Shown: positions 44,216 through 56,161 of the stretch, piece after piece
Position numbering within the stretch: the first letter of the stretch is position 1
How the letters are laid out: each line of letters begins with the position of its first letter
NCBI RefSeq assembly: GCF_022201045.2
Contig: NC_068557.1
Span: forward strand, 3,844,001 to 3,908,000
Source: Citrus sinensis
Lineage: Eukaryota > Streptophyta > Magnoliopsida > Sapindales > Rutaceae
Direction: 5' to 3'
Length of the DNA stretch: 64,000 nt
Position numbers and translations under genes: made by a program
The notes under the pieces: model-generated
Database searches by the model: none
The model's input: only the letters and a program-made list of their open reading frames with translations
Told to the model about the DNA's origin: nothing

Positions 44216-45394
44216 CCTCGGTTGTACTTTTATTATATTAATTATTTTCCCATCATGTTTCAAAACTCTATAGGAAAAATTTAACTTTCATATCATGTAT
44301 ACTTATCCTGAAGTAAATGATATTACCTGTTGTTTGGTATTTTGGATCTCTCTCATTTAGATTTTATTCGATGAGATTCTCCTCCTTCTGAAATTGCACT
44401 TTTACTTTCTGATGATACCAATGGTTTTCTCTGTTACCGCTTTCTGAATAAGCATATAATTAACCTAGCTTACCGGAGTTCTTATTTGTTTCTAATGAAG
44501 GTGACACGATTGATATGTGGAGGATTCGTACTTGCATTTCGTGGGAACCACACAATGTGCGATGCATTTGGTTTCGTGCAATTCTTGAAAGCCATGGAGG
44601 AAATGGCTTGGGATAATGCAAAGGCACCATCCTTACTTCCAATTTGGCAACGAGAGCTCCTGAACGCAAGAAACCCGCCTCAAATTTCTTGTGTCCACCA
44701 TGAATATGACCAAATAGACCCGATCAAAGCTACCCTGAGAACCAAAAACCCAAGTGACCTAGACCACAAATCACTCTTCTTTGGTCCGAAAGAAATATTG
44801 TCACTTCGAAATCAGCTTCCCCCACATCTTAAAAACTGAACGACATTTGAGCTACTAACTGCTTGCATATGGAGATGCCGTACAATTGCACTTGGATTGG
44901 ACCCAAATGAGATCGTTCGAGTTTCATTCACATTTAATATTAGAGGCAAGCGTTTCAACATGCAGATACCTCAAGGGTATTATGGGAACGCATTTGTGTT
45001 CCCAGCTGTGTGTTCAAGAGTTGATGCATTGTGTGGGAGTCCATTGGGATATGCTGTGGAGTTAGTGAAGGAGGGAAAGGCCAAAGTGAGTGAAGAGTAT
45101 ATAAGATCTGTGGCTGACCTTATGGTGACTCGAGGTCGACCGGTGCCCACAACTATGGGAGATTTGTACTTCATTGTTTCGGACACAACTCGAACTGGAT
45201 TTGAAGAGATTGATTTTGGGTGGGGAAAGCCTGTGTTTGCTGGAATCGCTGGGTGTGCGCTATTCATTAGCTTTTATGTGAATTATCAGAAAAAAAAAAA
45301 TGATGGCGAGTGTGGGATTGTGGTGCCAATACGCTTGCCGTTCTCAGCCATGGAGAGAAGAAGTCAAGAAGATGACTATTTGACCTTTGAATAG

Positions 45395-45752
45395 GAAGTC
45401 TTCCCTAGAGAATTTGGATCAGTGTTAATCAAAGCGATGCTGATCTATAAATGCATTGTGTTATATGTACAAATATAATAATATACGAAAAAATAATGTG
45501 AGACTTGAAAAAGTACCCACATAGATATTAGAATAGATGGGCATCGAATTTAGAATTGTTTGTGTTAGTACTATATATGTATGCTTTGAGTTTGGAAAAA
45601 AATAAAAGCTTGTTTAATTAAGGTATTTTGAAATAAATCAGTGTATTAATCTAATAAATTTTTTATATGTATCAATTTGGGTTATTGGTGCTAAATTATT
45701 TACTTGGACTTATTTTTTTATTTTTATAGTTATTATTTACTTGTACTTATTA
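45395..45752. other. 3' flank of acyltransferase copy 2
   Basis: AT-rich, presumably the former 3' UTR. No other feature is seen. Confidence 0.4.
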
Positions 45753-46125
45753 GAGAATCTTCAAAAGATTTTTCAAATAAAATATTATTATATATTTGAA
45801 GAGCTACATCAGCATTTAAAATTCAAAAGACGCTACAATTAACATTTTTCAAATAAAAAATGATTCTATCTTTTTAATTTTGTAGAGTTGTTTTCTCTAT
45901 CTTCAATCCATATTTTATTACTTTTTATTGGAGAGAAAGAGAAGTGCTTTAATTATCATTTATTTTTTCTTTGAAAAAGTATTTATTTGATTAAAATAAT
46001 ATTAACTTATTTTTATTTGAAGAGTATTTTAGAGAATAACATATTTTTTTATTCTCTTTTTTACCACATAGGTAAGTAAATAGATATTTGAAGAGTAAAA
46101 TTAATAGAATCTTGTGGAGATACTC
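45753..46125. mobile_element. PIF/Harbinger-like MITE
   Basis: Inverted ends: left GAGAATCTTCAAAAGATT, right complement GAGTATCTCCACAAGATT. TTA precedes the left end and TAA follows the right end. GAGNATCTCCA ends are common in this group. No coding sequence. Confidence 0.55.
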
Positions 46126-46734
46126 TAAGGGGTGATTCTATAAATCAAAATGTATTTGTCAAAAACTTTAATTTGCAAATGTAAATTATTGTTTAAGTAC
46201 TTTTTTATCGGATACTAAATCAATTCCTAAAATAAAAAAAAGATGTCAAAAATAATTTAACCTTAATAAACTATTTCAAAATACAGGTATGATAGAAAGT
46301 GACGGAAAAAGCACTATTTGGTAAATCCATTTTTAATTTTCGTTTTCATAGATTCCAAGGTACAGAATAATTGACGCATATCAAAATGTTATAGGTGGGT
46401 GATTTTCATGTGACATGAAATCATAGAGTGTACCATAAAATTTCTCAATCAGTTGACTTGGCTGATCACCAAAGTATGAATGTACCAAAAGTTAGAAAAA
46501 AATTATGGTTTTAAAGCATGCCATTTGTCTTGCAAGTAGCATGGCTCCAACGTTATCCAATAATTAGCATTTGTAATTGGCACCATCCTTAATATTTATG
46601 TGGATTTAAATTTTTCTTTGAAGAGGTAGAAATTTTGATTCCATATTTTAAAACTACTTGAAATTATCATGTGTATATAAATTTTTAAAATTTTCAATTT
46701 TATCCTTATTTAAAATTGAAAGCTCAAACCCTCA
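46126..46734. other. AT-rich gene-free stretch
   Basis: Nothing recognisable. The copia remnant begins abruptly at about 46735, probably at a deletion junction. Confidence 0.4.
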
Positions 46735-48554
46735 TATTTTGTTCGATTGATCAAGTATGCTGCGGATGCCAGTGCTTCTCTCCAATAAAATAGTGGCATG
46801 TGGGCTTGGATTAGTGATACTCGAACAACTTCTAGTAAATGTCTGTTTTTTTGTTCAGCAACGCTATTTTGTTGGGGTGTCCCCACACAAGTGGTTTGAT
46901 GGACAGATCCTTGTAATTTCAGAAACAGTTGAATTGTTGTGCTCATATACTCACCTCCATTATCAGTATGTAGAACTCGAATTTGTGTATGAAATTGAGT
47001 CGTCACCATCTTATGAAATCTTTGAAATATGGAGTTTACTTCATCTTTTGATTTCATCAGAAAAATCCATGTCATTCTGCTACAATCATCAATAAATGTA
47101 ACAAACCAACGAGCACCTTCAATTGTAGAAACTTTAGATGGCCCCTATACATCATAATGTGCTACCATGAAAGGAACTGTATTTTTATTTAAGGACAATA
47201 GAAAAGTAGTTCGATGGCTTTTTGAAAGTTCACAAACATCACATTTAAAGTTACAAACATCAAATTTCAGAAACAAACTAGGAAATAATTTTTTTAAGTA
47301 ACCAAATGACACATGCCCTAAACGTCTATGCCATAACCAAATTTCTGATTTCCCTTTTTTTATGGAACTATCTGCGACTAGTGTGGGGCTTGACTTTCCA
47401 GTGTTTGTTGATGACATCTCCAAGTAGTACAAGTTGCCTCGTCTAATACCATAATCAATTGATTGCTTTGTTTGGATGTCCTTAAACACACAATGATCAG
47501 GCCAAAAAATTACAACACATGATAAGTAATTGATTAATTGAAACACATATAAAAGATTATAATCTAAAGATGGAACAATTAACACAGAGTCTAAATTTAA
47601 TTCATCTGTGAGTCGTAAAGATCATTCCCCAATAACTGAGGTTGTGGTTTCATTTGCAGTGGAAATATATTTTTGTGAAGATGGTTTCAATTGAGAAACT
47701 TGTCGAGAATCAAAAGTCATATGATCAGTTGCCCCAGAATCAATTATCCATGTACTATTAATAACAGGTGCAAGAGTTTTAAGGGCCTTACCTGGACTGA
47801 CAGAGGTTGCGATTTGTACTGAAGATTCTTTTCTAAGATCTGTAGTGGATGTGGATTCAACTATTGTAGTTTTTTATCCATGCTTGGTGTTCTTCTTTCG
47901 AGTATCCCATCAGTCAGGATATCCAATGATTTCAAAACATTGTTATTTCGTATGACCCTTTTTTCTACAATGAGTGCAATGGAGTGATGACTTGTCAACA
48001 AGCTTCCTTTGAGGCTGCTGTCGTGCTATCATAGCAGACGTTTCTGAGTCGACCTTCTTGTTTAGTTTGCTTTGCCGTACATCTTCTCTTCGGATCAGAG
48101 AATAACATTCTTCTAAGTCTGGGATAATATCTTTTCGTAGAATTTCTCCACGAACTTGGTCAAATTCTTCATCTAGCCCAGCAAGAAAAATGTGCACTCT
48201 CAATCTTTCAACAGACCTTCTGTATATTACAACATCTTCTAGATCCTTCATGACCACTTTATCTCGGTGATCAAGTTCTCGAAATATTTCGATCAATTCT
48301 CCATAGAATTTAGAGAGTGGTTGTCCATTTTGCTTGGTAGAGAATGCCTTCTGGTTTAGAGTGAAAACTTGTAATTCATCGCTTCCATCATAGAAGGCTT
48401 TTGATAATGCATCCCAGATTTCGTAGGCTGTAGGAATTCGTAAATATCACTTCATTATCTCCGGAGACATGGATATGAGTAACCATATTTTTACTTTTTG
48501 GTTCTCACTATACCATTTCTCATATTCATTTGAAGATTCCTCAAATGACTTTGT
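46735..48554 (-). mobile_element. Ty1/copia remnant, main part (gag, protease, part of integrase)
   Basis: Read on the minus strand from 48554 down: gag (UBN2-type; FYDGSDELQVFTLNQ, AGLDEEFDQVRGEI), a zinc knuckle CTHCRKKGHTK near 47945, the protease active site TWIIDSGATDHM near 47740, the GAG-pre-integrase WLWHRRLGHVSFGYL (about 47325), and the integrase core with HTDNGGEY and GTPQQNSVAEQKNRHLLE (46800-46960). The frame breaks around 48450, 47890, 47600 and 47100. After NRT at about 46735 homology stops, so reverse transcriptase, RNase H and one LTR are missing. The start of the same gag lies at 61192-61030, beyond the inserted gypsy element. Confidence 0.88.
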
Positions 48555-48559
48555 GCTGC

Positions 48560-49887
48560 TGTTGAGTGTTAGAAAATGCATATTTATAAAGGAGAAAACC
48601 GTCATTTTACATTTCAAGTCTTACTAACAACCCTTACTTTTATGTTTTTAACATTCTTGTGATTTAATTACGTTTGTTTTATTTTAATTAAGTAATTTAT
48701 GTATTTTAGGGGCATTATAGTCATTTCACAATAAAGGAGAGATCAGACGGCAAAACGGACATCACTTTTGAACTCAGGACGGTCGAAAACTTTAGGAAGA
48801 GCATAAAAGGAAAAATGGCACTATTCACATGTACGGTACTATTCACGTATACGGTACTGTATACGTTACTGTTCACAGCACTGTTCACATAGACGGATCG
48901 ATGACGTGGCATTGACTGATGATGTGGCATTGACTGATGAGGTGTCACAATCCTGTTGGACTAAAATTCTTATGTACTGTTGATGGTGACGTGGCAGCAT
49001 ATCAGTGGACGAAAAATCTCGCGTACGGTGCATGCATCACACATGATTATTTTCAACCAAACCGTGTTACTGTTCATCCGGGTCAAACCGTGGACTGTTG
49101 ACTGATGACGTGGCGCAATCCTGAGCGTCCAAACTGTTTTTAATTCGATGACCATAATTTACTCCATGTATCTATAAAAAGGGGGCCTCCCCCCCTAATT
49201 TGATATCTCTGAATCCCTTTTTGGGATCCATTTTCTGTAATTCCTTCTCCATCTTATATTTTCTTCGTATTTTAATAAATTCCCATTTTGCCTCTAGTTC
49301 AATTATGAGTGGCTAATTTTCTTTCAAGCTTGGGTTGAAGGTGAAGTCTCAACATGTGTCATGGGCTTTATTTGGTAAATTTATTTTCTCTTCCCCTCTA
49401 GTTTTTGTGGATGTTTTGACTTCTCGTCGACAAATAATGCTAATCTTGTCTAGTACCGCCTTGGTTTCACCGGCCCTCTAGTACAAGGTTATTATTATTT
49501 GGCACGATAAGCCCTTAGCACCATATTGATTAGAGCGTGGTTCATGAGGTGTGGATTCCCCCCTCATGATTTAATGGCATTAATAATGAATATTTAGCCC
49601 ATGATGCATGTTGATACGGATTCAGATACCCAAGTATGTCAATTTAATAGATTTTCTCTACAATTTATTCTCTCCATTGCAATTCTAATTTTAGAATTTA
49701 TTCTCGCCATTTTAATTTAAGTTTTAGCTTATTCCAAATCACTTCCACTATAAATCCAACCACTCATTTACAAAATTAATTCTACACATAATTAAAATCC
49801 ACCTCCTCGTGGGATCGACACTCGTCACCATTGATCTATACTACAATAGATTCGTGCGCTTGCGAGTACATTAAAATTTGCACAACA
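48560..49887 (+). repeat. 5' LTR of the Athila-type element
   Basis: 1328 bp. U3 contains tandem blocks of GATGACGTGGCATTGACT type (about 48900-48945) and of TACGGTACTATTCACG type (about 48832-48890), then a TATA box at 49172. Confidence 0.95.
49172..49180 (+). promoter_or_regulatory. LTR TATA box (5' LTR)
   Basis: CTATAAAAA followed by GGGGGCCTCCCCCC, a near-palindrome at the likely transcription start. The same arrangement is found at 60308-60316 in the other LTR. Confidence 0.7.
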
Positions 49888-49890
49888 AGT

Positions 49891-49913
49891 TTTTGGCGTC
49901 GTTGCCGGGGAGG
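49891..49913 (+). other. Primer-binding site of the Athila-type element
   Basis: TTTTTGGCGTCGTTGCCGGG starts three bases after the LTR. It matches the complement of the tRNA-Asp 3' end used by Athila elements (TGGCGCCGTTGCCGGGGA) except for one C-to-T change. Confidence 0.75.
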
Positions 49914-50373
49914 TAAGTAATTTTAATTCATAGAATTAATTTTTGTGAATAATTCCATTTAAATTATTTTCTTGTATTTTTTTTATAAAAAAAAGTGAAA
50001 AAAAAGAAAAAAAATTGAATATACATTTAAAGGTTAGTATTTCTTTTCTTTTTCTCTTCTTTAAAATTCTGTAATTTAATTTTCAATTTATTTTTTTTTC
50101 TTTTTAATTTTTGTTTATTTTATTAATTTAATTTTTAGTTAATTTATTTCACGTATTTATTTTTGTGTATTTTTATAGAAAGGTTGTAATAGCGCAATAA
50201 GGTTAGTATCGTAATTTCTTCCTCTTCTTTATTTTTATTTGTTTTGTTCCCATCATTATTTTTATTTGTTTTGCATGCATGGTTGAAGGTCATTATTACC
50301 TAATCTTGAACCTATAGACATTGAATTAGAAAAAACACTTTGCACACAAAAGCACATTAAAAATAAATTTGGA

Positions 50374-52953
50374 ATGGATTTACAAGCACCACAGGAGAGG
50401 CCATTTAAGGATTATTTCAGTCCTTTAGCTAATTTGAGCACATCATGCATAAGATACCCAAATGTAGCTGCTAGGAGTTTTGAACTAAAACCTAGTGTGC
50501 TAAATTGTCTCCCAACATTCTATGGCCTAGAAAATGAGGACCCATATAATCATCTGAGTAATTTTCATGCCATTTGTCAAACTTTTAAATATGAAAATTT
50601 TTCAGACGATGATGTTAAACTCAGATTATTCCCATTTTCTTTAAAGGATAGAGCTCGTTCATGGTTAAATATTTTACCTGCTAATAGCATTTCATCATGG
50701 GAACAAATGGTAATAAAATTTTTGAATAAATATTTCCCAGTGCATAAAACCAATGCTATTCGCAGGGAAATCTCGGAGTTTACCCAGAGAGAGGACGAGC
50801 AGTTTTTCGAAACTTGGGAGCGATTCAATGGGCTACTCTTGAAGTGTCCACATTATGGGTACGAGAAATGGCACCAATGCCAATACTTTTTGGAGGGATT
50901 ATTGCCGAATGTGCAAGAATGACTAATGGCAACAAGTGGAGGAGAACTAATGTCAAAAAGTGCATAAGAGATTTGGGAATTCTTCCAGCGACAAGCAGAT
51001 AATTCCCAACAACGGAGTCGATCACTCAGGAATACTAGAAGAATTAAGGGAGTGAATGAGGTTCACATTGGCGAATCTAGTTCAGAAATTAAAGAAGTCA
51101 AAGCAATAATTGAAGGTCTCTCTCGACAAATAGCATCGTTATCGACTGCTAAATCAACAGAGCCTGACCCTGACTCATATCCAGATCAAGCCAATGCCAT
51201 AGGTGTAATGAGAAAGCCTTCAAATTACAACCCATACTCCAACACATATAACCCTGGATGGAGAGACCACCCAAATTTTTCATGGTCTCAAGGATTCCAA
51301 CAGAATGGACCAGCAGCTCTAGCTCCACCAATGCAACAAATTCCTCAAGTTTCTCAAGCCTCTCAGCCACCATTTAGACCATACAATCAGAACCAGAACT
51401 ACTCTCAGCCCAGACCATGGGAGGATGCATTCCAGAATTTCAAAAATGTTACTCACTCCATGATTGAGCAACAGAACCGTACCATTGATGGATTACGAAA
51501 TGAGTTGAGAGCAGGCTTCAATTCACAAGCCCAATCAGTTTCAAGCCTCGAGAAGATGGTGGGACAACTTGCTTCTTCAGTTCAAACTTTGGCAATGACT
51601 GTTGAGAAAGGCAAATTTCCAAGTCAACCAGTGCCTAACCCTAAAGGAGTACATGAAGCAAGTACCAGTTCACCACAGCAGCATGGAGAGGTCAAAACAG
51701 TCATGACCTTGCGAAAAGGAAAAGAAGTCGACAACAAAGTGGAGATGCCGGTGACAAAAGAAAATCAAATTGTACCTGTGAGTGTTGAGGACTCACCATC
51801 GGAGGAGAAAGAAGAAACCAACCCACGAGAATACGTTCCGAAAGCTCCATTTCCTCAGAGGTTAGCGAAAGGAAAGAAGGGAAAATCCACAGGTGAGATT
51901 CTTGAAATCTTCAAACAGGTAAGTGTTAACATTCCTTTGCTTGATGCTATTAAACAAGTTCCATCTTATGCCAAGTTTCTTAAAGACCTTTGTACTAAAA
52001 AGAGAAATATGCATGTTCAAAAGAATGCATTTTTAACAGAAAACGTTAGTTCTATACTCCAATATAAAATTCCTTTAAAATGCAAAGACCCAGGCTCCCC
52101 CACTATCTCGTGTAGTATAAGGAACCACACAATTGAGAATGCTTTGTTGGATTTAGGAGCTAGTGTAAATTTGTTGCCTTATTCTGTATTTGTGAAACTT
52201 GGACTGGGAGAATTACACCCAACTCCAGTGGTGTTACAGCTTGCAGATCGGTCCACGAAAATACCTCGTGGTATTGTGGAGGACGTGCTTATCTAGGTAG
52301 ACAAGTTTTATTTTCCTGTTGATTTCATTGTAATTGACACTCAACCAATACAGGATTCGAGGAAGCACATCCCCATTATTCTAGGCCGACCTTTCTTGGC
52401 AACTGCGGATGCTCACATTCAATGCAGGACCGGAAATATGCAGTTGTCCTTCGGCAATATGACTATAGAACTGAACATCTTCAACATTGCCAAACAATCT
52501 CACAGTGCAGATGATGGAATTGTTGATGTGGATTTAATTGAAACAATAGTTGATAATACTTTTTTTTCAAACCTTAGTGATGATCCTTTACAAACATGTT
52601 TAACTCACTTTGGTTTGGATTTTGATATTGACAGATCGGTCGATGAGGTCAACGCTTTACTTGACTCAGCACTATCCATGGACACTAATAAATGGAAGTC
52701 AAGAGTTGAACAACTAGCACCATCAGAAAAGAAACTCATTCCATCATATGAATCACCACCGAAACTCGAGCTCAAACCATTGCCCAACACATTGGAATAT
52801 GCATTTTTGGGAGAAGAAAGTACTCTGCCGGTAATCATCTCATCATCCCTAAATGACGAACAAAAAGGTAAGTTGTTGGATGTTTTAAAAGAGCACAAAG
52901 GAGCATTAGGATGGACCATAACGGACATAAAAGGTATAAATCCAGTAGACTGA
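50374..52953 (+). pseudogene. gag and protease region of the Athila-type element
   Basis: Gag starts MDLQAPQERPF at 50374. A retrotransposon capsid domain follows (FYGLENEDPYNHLSNFH, LKDRARSWLN, then WEQMVIKFLNKYFP). A frameshift at about 50919-50922 and a TAA at 50965-50967 break it. The reading then continues from before 51052 to 52296 with a Pro/Gln-rich linker and the aspartic protease motif DLGASVNLLPYS (about 52150). A TAG at 52294-52296 interrupts it. ILGRPFLATADA follows, then the linker to RT, ending at TGA 52951-52953. Only point lesions are seen, so decay is young. Confidence 0.9.
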
Positions 52954-54642
52954 ATGCATTACATTCACCTTGATGAAAATGCTAAATCTACTAGGGAAAT
53001 GCAACGTCGGTTAAATCCTAATATGAAAGAAGTTGTTAGAACTGAAGTCCTTAAGCTATTAGACACATGTATCATTTACCCAATTTATGATAGTTCATGG
53101 GTCAGTCCTGTACAAGTTGTCCCCAAAAAGTCAGGAGTCACAGTAGTTACCAATGCCGATAATGAATTGATACATACTAGAGTAACTACATGATGGCGTA
53201 TATGCATTGATTATAGAAAGTTGAATTCTGTCACATGTAAAGACCATTTTCCTTTACCATTTATCGATCAAATGCTTGATAGATTAGCAGGCCATGAATT
53301 TTATTGCTTTCTAGATGGCTACTCAGGATACAATCAGATCCCCATAACACCAAAAGATCAAGAGAAGACCACTTTCACTTGCCCTTTTGGCACATTTGCA
53401 TATAGGAGAATGCCATTTGGATTATGTAATGCACCTGCTACATTTCAACGATGCATGTTAAGCATTTTTTCTGATATGGTTGAACGATTCCTTGAAGTCT
53501 TTATGGATGATTTTTCTGTCTTTGGTGACTCGTTTGATCAATGTTTACATCATCTAACACTAGTTCTGCAGAGATGTATCGAGAAGAACTTGGTCTTAAA
53601 TTGGGAGAAATGTCATTTTATGGTAAAACAAGGTATTGTTCTCGGTCACATCATTTCGAACAAAGGTATTGAGGTTGGCAAAGCCAAGGTGGATCTCATT
53701 TCTAATCTTCCTCCACCTAAAACAGTCAGAGAAGTAAGATCTTTCCTTTGGCATGCTGGTTTTTATAGACGTTTCATTAAAGATTTTAGCAAAGTTTCTA
53801 GACCCTTATTCAATCTACTTGCTAAGGATGTACCTTTTGTCTTTGATGATTCATGTCTTGTGGCATTTGGAAAATTAAAACAGTTGTTGACATCATCACC
53901 CATCATTCAGCCCTCAAATTGGAGTTTACTATTTGAGCTCATGTGTGATGCATCTGATTATGCAGTAGGAGCAGTATTAGGACAAAGAGTTGATCGAATT
54001 CCCCACGTTATTTACTATGCTAGTATGACATTGAATGATGCACCGTTGAACTATTCAACTACTGAAAAAGAAATGCTAGCAGTAATGTTTGCATTGGAAA
54101 AATTTCGATCTTATCTCATTGGTTGTAAAATAATTATATTCACAGATCATGCTGCTCTTAAATATCTTCTCACAAAGAAATATGCAAAAGCTAGACTAAT
54201 TCGTTGGGTGTTACTTTTGCAGGAACTTGACTTGGAATTCAAAGATAAGAAAGGGACAGAAAATGTTGTGGCGCACCACCTCTCTCGTCTCCATTTTGAC
54301 ACAATTACAGAGCCATTAATATTGAATGAGTCATTTCCAAATGAACAATTAATGAGTGTGGAAGTATTACCATGGTATGCTGATATAGTTAATTATCTTG
54401 TTACAGGTAAACTTCCTGAGCATTGGACCAAGCAAGACAAGGCTAAATTCTTTGTAGAGATAAAGATTTTCTTTTGGGACGACCCGTATTTGTTCAAGTA
54501 TTGTGCAGACCAAATTGTTAGACGATGTGTCCCAGAAAGTGAAATTCAGAATATCCTTTCATTCTGCCATGAACAAGCTTGTGGAGGCCATTTCAGTGAA
54601 ATTCAGCGACTAAAGTTTTACAATGTGGTTTCTATTGGCTAA
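52954..54642 (+). pseudogene. Reverse transcriptase and RNase H region of the Athila-type element
   Basis: RT blocks: VSPVQVVPKKSG, then [43 protein letters not shown], and the catalytic box VFMDD (53497-53511), FMDD being an Athila-type variant of YxDD. RNase H follows ([43 protein letters not shown]), then the integrase zinc-finger region ([10 protein letters not shown]). Lesions are a TGA at 52951-52953 entering the domain, a TGA at 53191-53193 and a frameshift just before 54642. Otherwise the domain residues are present. Confidence 0.92.
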
Positions 54643-54695
54643 CTATATTTCGAGACGCTTATACTTTCTGTTCTTCATGTGATAGGTGTCAACGA

Positions 54696-55664
54696 ATGGG
54701 AAGCATTACAAGAAGGAACATGATGCCACTAAATCCAATTTTAGTGGTTGAGATTTTTGACGTATGGGGTATCGACTTCATGGGACCCTTTCCTCATTCT
54801 TTTGGCCATCAATACATATTGGTTGCTGTTGACTACGTATCAAAATGGGTAGAAGCAATTCCATGCAGAACCAATGATCACAAAGTGGTGATAGGATTTT
54901 TGAAAAGCAACATTGTTTCACGCTTTGGATTCCCTCGAGCAATAATCAGTGATGGTGGTGCCCACTTTTGTAACAAAGCATTCAAAGCTCTTTTAACAAA
55001 GTATTTAATCACACACAAAGTGGCAACCCCATATCATCCGCAAACCAGTGGCCAAGTTGAGATCTCCAATCGAGAAATAAAGCACATATTAGAAAAGACG
55101 GTGAGGCCAGACAGAAAAGATTGGTCATTAAGACTTGATGATGCATTATGGGCATATAGAACGGCTTTCAAGACCCCGATTGGGATGTCACCCTACAGGC
55201 TAGTGTATGAAAAAGCTTGCCACCTACCTATGGAACTCGAGCATCGTGCATATTGGGCCATCAAAAAATTCAACTTTGACATGCAGCAAGCCAGCTCAGA
55301 AAGAAGATTACAACTGGCAGAACTTGAAGAAATTCGCAATGACGCATACGAAAATGCCAAGATTTACAAGCAACGGATGAAAGTCTTTCATGACAAACAA
55401 ATTATGAGAAAATCGTTCACTCCAGGTCAGAAAGTGCTTTTATTTAATTCTCGTTTGCACATATTCTCAGGTAAGTTACGCTCTCGATGGTCTGGTCCCT
55501 TTATTGTTCATACTGTTTTTTCACATGGGGCAATTGAAATTAAGGACCCAAAGAACGGTGTCACGTTTAAAGTTAATGGTCAAAGATTAAAGTCATATCT
55601 AGAGTACCAACCACATGGAGAAGACACCGAAATAAATTTGAGTGACCCACCAGATTTGAATTGA
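54696..55664 (+). pseudogene. Integrase core and C-terminus of the Athila-type element
   Basis: It continues the polyprotein after a frameshift. The DDE triad is visible: D in VWGIDFMG (near 54770), D in IISDGGAHF (near 54950) and E in [13 protein letters not shown] (near 55055). A C-terminal [16 protein letters not shown] domain follows and the frame ends at 55664 without a chromodomain. This segment has no internal stop, but it cannot be made as part of a polyprotein because of the upstream shift. Confidence 0.92.
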
Positions 55665-55786
55665 TTTTTTTTCTTTTCGTTGATTTGATTTTTTTTCTTT
55701 CTTTATATTATTCTTCTGCTAATTGAAATTATTTTTGCATAAGTGTGTTTGTTTAACTATTAAGTTTTCTTTTATCATTTTTAATA

Positions 55787-55981
55787 ATGAGTACCTTACT
55801 TAGACCGTTCCTCCTGAACATTCTTAAACCACTTCAACGTGTCAAAACTCATCTCAAAAGGCAGATTCAATTTTGTAAAACACATCGCATTTGGGCTCTA
55901 CAACCACCAGAGTTAGTAGCCTATGTTGAGGGTTTAGAACGCCAACTCAGTGACATTGAGAGAAGTGTTTACGACATCTAG
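55787..55981 (+). CDS. Small open frame downstream of integrase (64 residues)
   Basis: It starts at an ATG and encodes a basic N-terminus (LKPLQRVKTHLKRQIQF) and an acidic, probably helical end (VEGLERQLSDIERSVYDI) that could form a short coiled coil. I recognise no family. It lies between integrase and the Cys-rich open frame, at the place where related elements may have an env-like gene. It may be real or chance. Confidence 0.35.
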   Translation: MSTLLRPFLLNILKPLQRVKTHLKRQIQFCKTHRIWALQPPELVAYVEGLERQLSDIERSVYDI

Positions 55982-56161
55982 TTGGAGCTAGAGGTAAATT
56001 CAATAAGAGGACGATTTTGATTTTCTTTGTGTGTTTTAATTTGTTTTTCTGTTTGTGTGCTTTAGTTTGTTACCCCGGTGAAGTGGCGAATAACGGTACT
56101 CCGTGACAATCAAGTCGGTTACTTTAGTTTCCCATAATAACTGATATTCTGAGGTGAAGGT

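Larger units (their letters stand above)
43339..45394 (+). pseudogene. Damaged BAHD acyltransferase, paralogue of 26328-29273
   Basis: Exon 1 (43339-43793) and exon 2 (44501-45394) correspond piece for piece to acyltransferase gene 1, with HTMCD and DFGWG both still encoded. There are two lesions. Exon 1 lacks one base at its 3' end: gene 1 ends TTAATTCAA before GTAAGT, here TTAATCAG comes before GTGAGT. The spliced message would therefore shift frame and meet TGA at once. A TGA at 44837-44839 also replaces the Cys codon of the [12 protein letters not shown] block. The rest of the frame is open to 45394, so inactivation is recent. The ATG at 43339 gives [22 protein letters not shown], as in the family. 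The intron contains a SINE and a TTC microsatellite. It could be a null allele, not a fixed pseudogene. Confidence 0.9.

Noticed and set aside
48721..48948. 75-codon minus-strand frame found in both LTRs (also 59828-60055)
   Set aside because: It is produced by the short tandem units of the U3 region read in one frame (repeated VNSAVNSNVYSTV-like pattern). Not a gene.
52396..52953. A separate 185-codon gene
   Set aside because: It is the continuation of the gag-pol linker of the Athila-type element after an in-frame stop at 52294-52296.
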